Positions 55,253-64,000 of a stretch of 64,000 nt of DNA are shown one piece after another (the stretch's first letter is position 1; each line of letters starts with the position of its first letter). The position numbers were made by a program, and so were the translations under genes. The notes beneath the pieces were generated by a model that did not search any database, was not told the DNA's origin, and worked only from the letters and a program-made list of their open reading frames with translations. Origin of the DNA: Boesenbergia rotunda (taxonomy: Eukaryota; Streptophyta; Magnoliopsida; Zingiberales; Zingiberaceae); the NCBI GenBank assembly GCA_024364735.1, contig JAGFNQ010005193.1, positions 496,001 through 560,000 of the forward strand, written 5' to 3'.

Positions 55253-56871
55253 GCACCTCAAGAACTGTTCATCCGAGAATGGTCAATCTTAATTTTAACC
55301 ATTCTTTGTTCCACAAGCTTGGGTGATGCTCCGGTCATTCGGAGTTGAGCTTACTCGAACTCAATTTCGATCTTCTTCTCAAGTAGGCTTCCTTTCTGGC
55401 TTCTCATCCCTTGGATGCACCAGGCGCTTTCTTCTCATACTACTAGTGTACACTTTTGCAGCTCCTCCTCCCTTGAATGTACCAAGTCCGTCGACTTCTA
55501 TCCAATGTCATTCTTCTCGTTCTCTGTGTCTTCCGCTCGACTTCTTATATTCCTATTTGCATATTTAGACACAATACATAAAACACACATGACCTAACTT
55601 TACTCAATTAATCACTTCAAAACTAATTTGGGGTATTTAAAAATAGTGTGAGTTAAAATTTTGTACTGTGTAGGGCGAAACCAACAGAAATAATTTACCA
55701 TTCCACTAGTAGCTTGACACCTACACAACAATCGCTGCGAGATCGCGATGGTCATTGTAGTGTCACGAAGGCATCGCGATACTGCGTTGACCTCTACATG
55801 GTCACAGAGGGTCACGGAGGCGTCGTGATCTCGTGTTGTCATTTGTCGGGTCGCAGAGGGTCATAGAGGCCCCCACGATTTCATAGAGGTGTTGTCGGGT
55901 CGTGGAGGCCCGTGACCTCGTGGAGGTTGTCGCAATCCTATATTTTTATTTTAACAATTTTTTAATTGTTTAATATTTAAATTAAAATTAAAATTAAAAT
56001 TTTAGTTAATATATTTTATATTAAAGATACCAATACATTTTGATACAGTATTGAAACCATATCATTTCTTTCGTAAATCAAAACTCTAAAATGGGTCGAT
56101 ATTTTAAACTATGGCTAAAAGTCTAATAGAAAATTGACAGGATAGATATGAGATCCAAGTGGTTAAAAGTTGACTGTACACAAAGAAAATGAGATGTTTG
56201 GCAATAGTGAAGTCATGACAAGTCAAAGTTGGTCGGATGCTAGGCAACGGTAAAATTTTGGCAAGTTAAAATTAACCGAATACCATGCAATGGTGATGTC
56301 TTCATAAGTCATGGTTAATTATGTGACAGTCAAAGAAAGTCACAGCAAATTAAGATTCATATGCTGAGCAAAGAAAATTTAATAAGTTGAGGTCAACCGA
56401 CTATTAAGTTTCAATCTTGGTAAGACTGAAGCAGATGCATCACTTGATTGTGTGGTAGTAAAATCGAAGTGATAAACCCGTAAACTCTGAATTTAGGGTT
56501 TGAGAGAATTTAAGGGAGTTTAATATACATTGGTCAATTGTTAGGTTTGAACAATCGACTGATGATACTATTATAATAAATTGAATGACAGCAACTCGAC
56601 TGATCAATCAATGAATGGAATGGAATAGTCGATTGTTGTCATATTCAAGCGAATGTAATATTTGAAACTCAGATGTGACACTTGGCTATTTTGTCATAGT
56701 CGATTGATAATAATGAATAATTGAATGTTGTTGGTCAAAAGTGAGTTTAAAAAAAGTTATTTTGCAAGTAGAATGTTCAAATTTAGACAAAGTAATCAAT
56801 TGATGGTATGTGCTAGCAGTCAATTGTTGGATGATTTTTCGTCACGAAGGTAAGGATTTCATAGAAGATTT

Positions 56872-57077
56872 GAGTCCCCACGGGATGAACTGATAGTTAG
56901 TACATAAGTGTTGCCATCTAGAGATTTGGGTGTCAAAACTTGACAAAATCAGTGTGTCCTCTCTCCCCACGCGCTAGCCATAACATCTGAGCTAGTAGCC
57001 TCTATGATTTACATCCTTCGTGTTAGCCCTAGGGCGGATTGACAGGGGCATTGGGGGTGAACGAATCAACTTTTGTC
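56872..57077 (+). mobile_element. SINE family 2, copy in block B
   Basis: Same insertion as 8886-9081. Flanks ATTTCATAGAAGATTT and ATCTCATAGAAGATTT. Shared by both blocks, so it was present before they were duplicated. Confidence 0.75.
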
Positions 57078-59025
57078 ATCTCATAGAAGATTTGAGATGT
57101 CGATTCTTAAGGGTTTTAGAACAAAGTGTTGCTATATTTTCATATCTTCAAAAACAATCCAAAGCATTTTGTTAAATATCAAAATTTTGAGGGACTTAAA
57201 GGCTTAAAAGCCCAAAATTAAGGGCCTTGTTGGGATTAAACAAACGTGGAGGGTTTTTTGCAAAATACCAAAAAAACTTTAAACCCCTACTTTTCCTTCG
57301 ATAATTCATTTCTTTCCCCCTCTTCCCCGTTATCTTTCCCCGACGTCATAGGAGCAAGGGACGCAGAAACCATCGTTGGTTCCCTCATCGAGCGCCGCCT
57401 TTACAACTCCTCTTCTTCTTATTCTCCTCCTCCGAGCGTCTAGTCTTCCTGGATCACGCCGCTGCCCTCGCGTGGAACCCTAGCCAACGTCGTCGCACCC
57501 CCCTCTCTTCTCCTCTCTTCTGTGTTGTCGCCCGAAGCCATCGGCTGCCGGCAGTCCTTGTCCGACGAGCGAAGCCGACGACTTCCTCTTCCTCCTATAG
57601 TATTCGTTAGATTGGAGCAGAAGAAGCTTGCGGCGAAATCTTAGGTAAGGGTTAGGCGTTAGGCTTCATTCTTGATGAATTTCTATTGCTTGATACATTT
57701 TGGGAGAGATGTTCTTGTTCTTGTGATTGAATTTGTGTTTGGAGTTTAGTTCAGAGTAGATTGGCATGGTGAGGTTCTACCGTGGGTCTTGCTTATGGAG
57801 CTTGATCTGATTGTGGATGGTTCTGAGTTACAAACGAGTGATCTGTTAAGAATGTTTGTTGCATGCTTGCGCGATCCTGGTTGTTTAGACTACTAAAAGC
57901 TTGGTAGAGGGAGAGGTTAGTAGTTTAGTTTTTGATCTTATATCACCAATGTCGTAAGTTTCCTTGTTGTTGTCTGGTTTGAGATGGGAGCTTGTGCTTA
58001 CGGTAAGTTATGGAGTTGATTATGTTGGATTTTCCCTAAATGGTCTTGTTGATGTTTATTAAATAGATATTATGATTAGAATTTATCCTAAATTTTATTT
58101 ATATGTAGTTTAGCTATTTTAATAATGGTATAAATAGCTAAACTATGTCCTTGATATAGGACCTTGACCTTGGACTCACGTCGTCGATCGTGGGAGGTTC
58201 TTCTCGTTTACGAACTTCTACATAAAAGACGGGTTCTTCTCCTTTGTATTCTTGTAATTCTTTTATCTTAAATGTATGACTTGTTATGTCTGAATATGTC
58301 TATTTGACCTTGTTCTTTGTTGTTGATTAATTTATATCGTCCGTTGATACTTTCTTCGTTTGATCTTTGAGTTAATTCAAATTTTGTATCTGTACAGTCT
58401 CTCGTTGAATTTCTATTATGTAAAGTACCGCTCGTATGTAAGTACTTAGTTGTTCATTAAACACCACTAGGATGGTTGGCATTAGAGACACCCTACCTAG
58501 TAGTTTAGTTGCATATTCGTTGGTTTCTGTTTGGTTTCCGGTATTTGTTGCTTATATCGTTGCATCATTGTTGTTCGGTTGTTTGTACATTTTGGTATCA
58601 TGCACCATACCTGCACCATTGCATACTGACGACTGTTAGGCTTCCATATGGTTAAGTCGTCGTCGGTCATTTAGTTGCTTTGTCACTCAACCACTTGTTA
58701 TGGTAGTTGCTAGAGTACGAGCAATCGTCCTGTTATGTCACACTCGACCATTCATGTATAGTGAATGTTGGAGTTGTAGGCAAGCAGTTGACACCCTCAC
58801 CGTTGTTTCCGAGGGATATCAGAGATGTTGGTGGCTCCCCCTATATTCTCGGGGGTTTTGGAGTAGTTGGCTCCCCAGCATCCTGTTCACTCAACCACAT
58901 ATGCTAGTGGTATTCGTTGGAGTGCGTATAGTTGTCACTGCCCTACCCACTCTGTCACACAGATGTGATGTGTTGGCGGCTTGACTGGTGTCAGGGGTGA
59001 CACATGTCATTGCATCATATGCATC

Positions 59026-59540
59026 TAGGGCTGTAATCGAACCGAGCCGAGCCGAATACCTGAGAGTTTGAGTTTGGTTCGTTTATTATCGAGCCGAGCT
59101 CGAGCTTAATTTATCGAATATAGTGATGGCTCGCGAGCATATTCGAGTCTAATCGAGCCCTAAACGAACTTACCAAATATAAATTATTAATTAAATTATT
59201 CATCAATTTATTGAAAAAATAAATTATATATTATAAAAAATATAAAATATTTACTAAAATTTATGATTTTATTCATACAAAAGAGCTTTATTAGTTATTT
59301 TATATTTATTAAATGTAAAAGTGTCAAAATTATATATTTAATGTTAAATATTAATTTTATATTTTACGAACTAGCTCACGAGCTTATTAATGAGTCTGTT
59401 CACGAATTAACGAGCCGAATACTGCTGAATTTGAGTTTGGTTCGTTAATATTAACGAGCTTTATTAAACGAGCTTGAACGAGCTTCTATCGAATCGAGCT
59501 CCGAATAGTTCACGAGCGGCTTGATTCATTTACAGCCCTA
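59026..59540. mobile_element. hAT-type MITE
   Basis: 515 bp with inverted ends TAGGGCTGTAA and TTACAGCCCTA, subterminal CGAGCCGAGC/GCTCGAACGAGC motifs, AT-rich interior, and an 8-bp target duplication TATGCATC/TATGTATC (one change). The related LTR at about 50124-50140 shows the empty site. Confidence 0.9.
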
Positions 59541-59590
59541 TATGTATCTATTGCATTTATGCATTTCCTTGTATTTGTTGCATTTATATG

Positions 59591-62301
59591 TATCACGCCC
59601 CGAGGAGCTGCCCGTCCAATACTGATCGGACCGCCACTCCCTCGACCGGCGGACAATTCGAAACCCTAACCTGTACGACTACCCCAGCCGATTGTACCTT
59701 AGCCTATAGGGCTAGAACAACCGTCTGAAATAAACGAAAACGAAAACTATGACAAAAGATGCGTACCGGTACGACTTACGACAAATAAAACGAACAAAGG
59801 CCTCCATGACACACAAAAGTATAACTATACTGCCGTATAGAATGACACAACCAAACACAAATACAGCAGCGGAAATGTAATGTAAAAAGGAATAGAAAAA
59901 CGGTACCAACATGTACCACCATCAAAATAGAAGAAAAATCTCGAAATCGTCTCGAAGAATATGCGAACTGGGACAGGCTGTCGGGCACTCTAGACAATCA
60001 TTCTGAAATAAAAACAAGGAACTAACAGGGTAAGTTCATAGTACTCAGCGGATATCTCATCAGATATACAAGATAGTCTAAGCTAGCAATAGTAGTAACA
60101 TGCTATCGATATAACACATGTATAGGCAATGATAAGTACATTTGAAAGGAGGAGTAGAAAATACCGTACCAATGTGGCGGAGTCGTCAAAACCAGACAAA
60201 AAGGTCTCTTGTATGTGCATGTCAATCATATGCAACATCCAAGTATAGCAAGCACGGGCAAATGCAAAATATGCGTATGCACATGGTGCAATGACATGTC
60301 ACCCCTGTCGTGGTCAGACATCGTCATCTATATACGGGAGGAATCTGAGTGGAGGCCACCCTCCGACGTAGGGCTGTAACTGTCGTTCGTACTCTGCCAT
60401 CACTGCTCCTGAGCAATCGATTAGACGGAATGCTGCCGGTGTAACACCCCTACTCCATAACCTATCCGGGGGATATCTCTATCTACCCTAGGTCATCTCT
60501 GGAGGATATCTCTATCTGAGTACTACCCCTACCCAATGTATATAAATGGGGGAGAGACCTCTCTCTCTCATCTCCTGGTATATGGACTACTCAAGGAGGG
60601 GCCTCTGCCTGCTACCACGCTCCGATTCACTAACCCATGAGTGCATGAGCGGAGCAACATAGAGCACACTACCCATACCTCGTCAAACACTAACCCATGA
60701 GTGGTCGTATGGGTAGGTCAATATGACTGCCGACCTGACTCATCCACAAAGGGGGCCCTTGATCGACAGTGATGCACAGTGCGCGATGATGCATGACACT
60801 GGTCAAACAGCATCCACTATTTAGTTCACCTATACCAACATGATATGCAAGGATCGTAGATAATGCACCATAGCCTAAGTCCTAAAGGTATAGGTATCAC
60901 ATGCCAGATCTAGCATAAACAGTATCGGCAAAAGGTAGAGCAGGTATATAACAATACATTACTCTACCGCTAAACATAGCATATCAACTATGACTAATCT
61001 AGAAGATAAGTCAGAGGTATCCGCTTCAATATAAAGAAGTCCAAGCAACGAGAACCACCCGTCCAAAAGAATATCCGCGTCATGTGAATCCACTCAATGC
61101 CCTGCATCAAACCAATACAACTTAGCTAGTTATACATTTAAATTATTAGCTAAGTTTATGCTAAGTGTAATTAGAAAACAAAATCCTAACTTCACTCACT
61201 CAAAACCTAGCTACTCCCAACATTATCTCCCAGCAACACAAACCAATCAACCCTTGATCAGTCTCCCTCAACTCACGGCAACCAAGATCACGAGCACAAA
61301 ACCTAAGGATGGAAGCACATATTCAACGCACCATATCAAAATTCTACAACTCTGATCATCACACTATTAACCCTCTGAAATCCAAATCAACCACAAGATA
61401 CACTCCATCACACAAATAGAGGAAATTTCAGCCTTAATCCAGATTAAGATCAGGGACAACAAAGCCAAGTTAACCTGCCAAGCACAGAAACCCACCATTA
61501 TACAACAATCGACTCAAAACAACCACAACACTCTCTGCTTCCTCCACCACAACAGATCAAGTAGCATTTCATCAGCAAGCCTAATCCAAAACTCAACTCG
61601 CATCAACCACCACATCGAAGAACACGACAGAGATCGAACATCAGAAACGATTGCAAAACCAACCTCCAATTAACCACAGCTGCAACACCACCACAGAACA
61701 CTCAATTCCCAAAAACATCATTCACAAAATCCAAACCCAAATAAACAACTCGCGGCCAGAACCAAATCAAAATCGAGGTAGAACCCCAGGATAGAACCTC
61801 AAGAACAAACCAATGAAACATCCAAGCAAAATCATCCCTACCTAGTCGGATTCAACATCGAGGTGCTCAGTCGACGACGCCACCTCCCAAGCCCTCGCGT
61901 GCCCGCTTCGATCATAGGAGCCAGAGGAGAAAGGGAAGGAAAAGAAGAAAGGTTCGGATCGGCATCAGCTTCTGGTTATGGAGAAGAAGCAGAAAAAACA
62001 AGGCACAAAGGCTCGCGTGCGCTTGGTGGATCGTGGCGTCGAGGGTGTGCGGTTGCGAGCTAGGGCACGCGGAGAAGAGAGGAAAGATCTGGTTGTGGCT
62101 CAATCGCAAGGAAGAGGATGGAATGGGGCGTCGGGTTTTGGGTTGTGTGCTCGGCTAGGTTGTGATCGACGAGGAAAAAGAAGAAGAGATAATACAAGGG
62201 TGGCAATTAACAAAAAGGCCATTCAAGTTTAAGTCCTCCGCAACTCACTCTTAATTTAGTTTCTTTTGTCATTTAGCCCTCTGAGTTTCCGTATTTTAAC
62301 A
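59591..62301 (-). repeat. Solo LTR nested in reverse orientation
   Basis: 2711 bp. On the minus strand it reads TGTTAAAATACGG...GGGGCGTGATA and has the same end style as the host LTR (TGTTAAA, GGCGTGA). Perfect 5-bp target duplication ATATG (59586-59590, 62302-62306). The empty site is seen in the LTR at about 50165-50170. Contains a transcript-like 5' part on the minus strand (a pyrimidine-rich CGAGCC region at 61860-62150) but no gene. Confidence 0.87.
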
Positions 62302-62958
62302 ATATGAGATATGATTGATGCATTTGGTTGACATGCATGTATGTTTGATACTATGTTATCTCGTATATTTCACGTTGTTTTATACATGCTTAGATGTCCT
62401 CTGTTTCCTAGAGACTGTACACCGTTGTTTTTGTTGTTTGTTATATCTTTTATGATGTCATGCATTTGTCTACTCTTATACCCGCAGAGTTTGTCCGAAC
62501 TCACCACCCTTACCTTCTATTTTTGTTTCAGGTAGCAGGTAGATGCATTACCTAGAGCCATGAGAGGATCTAGTTGTCAGTCCTACCATGACGATTTGGT
62601 TTGGAGTTTGGTTTAGTGTATATTTTATTTTCGTATTTGATTCTTGGATGGGTATCTATTTTATTTATCGGGTATCGTCTTAGCAGATTTTTGTTTATAC
62701 CTTATTGGTCTGATAAGTTCGATTTTGGATTTATCTTGGAGTTTTATTTTGTATACGGACTCTCTGCTATTTATATTAGTTGTTTGTTATGTTTCTGTTT
62801 ATCTTTCTTATTTAAACTGCATGGTTGTGCCTTTATATTTTTCAGTTATGATGGTTGAGCCATCTTTTATTTGGTGAGTTATTTGTCCCAACTTGTCCGC
62901 CGTACAGGGGAGATGCTGCCCGATTTTCTAGTAAGCATGTGCCTCTGAGGGCGTGACA

Positions 62959-64000
62959 CATTCAACAATAAGAAAAACAAAAATCTTGTTCCGGAAGTGA
63001 ACGACGGGGAAGACGAATAACCAAAGCGCAGCCCACGATGACGATGACCAGGAGAAGATGTCGACGCCTGCGAGATTAACACAAACGTAAAGGGGATGCA
63101 CCGGAAGAAGTTTCGGTGGAGCTCTCTCCGACGCTCAAGTCAGAACTCTTTCTTTTAGGGAGAACAACGAGGAATCAAAGTATTCTAACTCTTAGGCTGC
63201 GTTTGGTAGGGTGTAATCCACCCTGTAATGTAATCAAGATTACATTACAAGTTGGATTCCTTTGTTTGGAATAATTTTAAAATTGTAATGTAATGTAATA
63301 TCGATTACAAAAGAGGTTAATGATTTGTAATCTGGATTACAAAACAAAACCTCTGTAATCTGGATTACATTACAGCTTGTAAAGTCGTCGGCCGGGCGGC
63401 GACGGTCGTCGGTCGCCGGCGGTTCGCCGGCCGGTCGATGGTCACCGGCCGGCCGGCCGCGGTCGTCGGTCGTCAATCTTGATTACATTACAGGATGGAT
63501 TACCCCTCACCAAACAAAGGAATCCAACTTGTAATGGTTATCAAAGATTACATACAACTCATTACCAAACATAACAATGTAATCAAGATTACATTACATT
63601 ACATTACAAACTTGATTACATTACAGACCCGATTACATTATCCCCTACCAAACGTAGCCTTAAAAGCTTACCTCCTTTACCTAGGTGCCGATGCATCTTT
63701 TATACTTGACGCCTTCCTCCCATGTATCCCCACCTCCTCCTCCACATTTCTTAGTCATCGGTTACTTACCAGCTGTCTTCCTCTGGTAACGACCGCTGTG
63801 ACTATTAAGACTCTAATTACCATGCGCTACAAATAATAATTATCTAATGACTTTCTATTCTGGAATGAGAAGAGGATACTTGAAGCCTGACTTTCTTATA
63901 CTTATGCTGATCTTTGGGCTTCACTCTCCCGAGTTAGTATCAGAGTCTTATCTCCTGAACTAACCTCGGAGCCTTCTTTCGTTCTCCTGAGATAGTATCG
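62959..64000. repeat. Block B continuation and CCCGAG-rich segment
   Basis: Matches 9169-9800 (AATCTTGTTCC, GAGATTAACAC, CGGTGGA, TCGGTTACTTACCAGCTGTCTTCCTCT, GGAGCCTTCTTTCGTTCTC) apart from a MITE. The window ends inside the CCCGAG-rich segment that elsewhere leads into an SDR upstream region. Confidence 0.8.
63195..63659. mobile_element. MITE, PIF/Harbinger (Tourist) type
   Basis: 465 bp, inverted ends GGCTGCGTTTGGTAGGG and CCCTACCAAACGTAGCC (one mismatch) with TTA target duplication (63192-63194, 63660-63662). The interior has many GTAATCNNGATTACATTAC palindromes and a GC-rich GGCCGG core (about 63385-63475). Block A lacks it at about 9397. Confidence 0.88.

Larger units (their letters stand above)
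51236..57169. repeat. Duplicated repeat block B
   Basis: Collinear with block A (6190-9168), interrupted by a SINE (51547-51788) and a solo LTR (52542-55252). Noncoding: its short frames (for example 55323-55568 and 55842-55612) correspond to similar but differently ended frames in block A. The G-run differs from block A. Confidence 0.8.
57170..62958 (+). repeat. Gypsy/chromovirus-type solo LTR with two nested inserts
   Basis: TGTTAAAT...GCGTGACA, flanked by CATTT (57165-57169) and CATTC (62959-62963), a 5-bp target duplication with one change. Block A has the empty site CATTC at 9169-9173. Its own sequence is 57170-59025, 59549-59585 and 62307-62958, homologous to 48009-50865. Inserts are a hAT MITE and an opposite-strand LTR. 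No coding or PBS sequence. Confidence 0.87.

Overview
This window is plant nuclear DNA, almost certainly from a monocot. The gene bodies are GC-rich while the intergenic sequence is AT-rich. Most of the window is plant Ty1/Copia and Ty3/Gypsy-type LTR sequence, CACTA remnants, SINEs and MITEs. Two intact genes encode 261-residue classical short-chain dehydrogenases (SDR) of the kind used in plant terpenoid and hormone metabolism. The style of the repeats and the SDR type suggest Zingiberales (ginger family), but that is inference. There is no bacterial, organellar or CRISPR content.

Layout. 1-600: degenerate minisatellite. 607-5350: truncated minus-strand Copia element (Copia-1). 6107-9860: repeat block A. 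9860-10900: copy of an SDR gene upstream region with no gene after it. 12496-12672: first coding exon of a polypyrimidine tract-binding protein (PTB), minus strand. 12755-17738: structurally complete but mutated Copia element (Copia-2) with two LTRs and a perfect 5-bp target duplication, lying just upstream of the PTB start codon. 18260-18939: MITE. 19757-19994: SINE. 21640-30575: Copia-3, which carries an internal 2.5-kb tandem duplication. 31975-33780: SDR1. 33910-34381: two SINEs. 35150-36020: block C. 37797-39496: decayed CACTA transposase. 39497-44515: gag-only LTR element whose LTR holds three tandem-repeat arrays. 44516-47400: SDR2. 47555-47923: long foldback element. 48009-50865: solo-type Gypsy LTR. 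50870-64000: block B, with a SINE, two solo LTRs, one nested opposite-orientation LTR, a hAT MITE and a Harbinger-type MITE.

The main structure is a degenerate tandem array. An ancestral unit (minisatellite and block, then a CCCGAG-rich segment, then SDR promoter and SDR gene) can be recognised three times. In the first copy (A) the gene is missing. SDR1 and SDR2 keep a TATA box 71 bp before the ATG, an 11-nt coding microexon, a phase-2 intron and an AATAAA signal at matching places. Block B runs into the CCCGAG-rich segment at the window end, so another SDR promoter, and possibly a gene, is predicted just past base 64000. The blocks also act as mutual empty sites, so several insertions can be ordered relative to the duplications.

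The retroelement genes are all broken. Many breaks are Trp codons turned to stops, the pattern left by decay of methylated cytosines. Coordinates of LTR ends, TSDs and the exon structures were read directly from the sequence. Family names come from recognised protein motifs and could not be tested by database search here.
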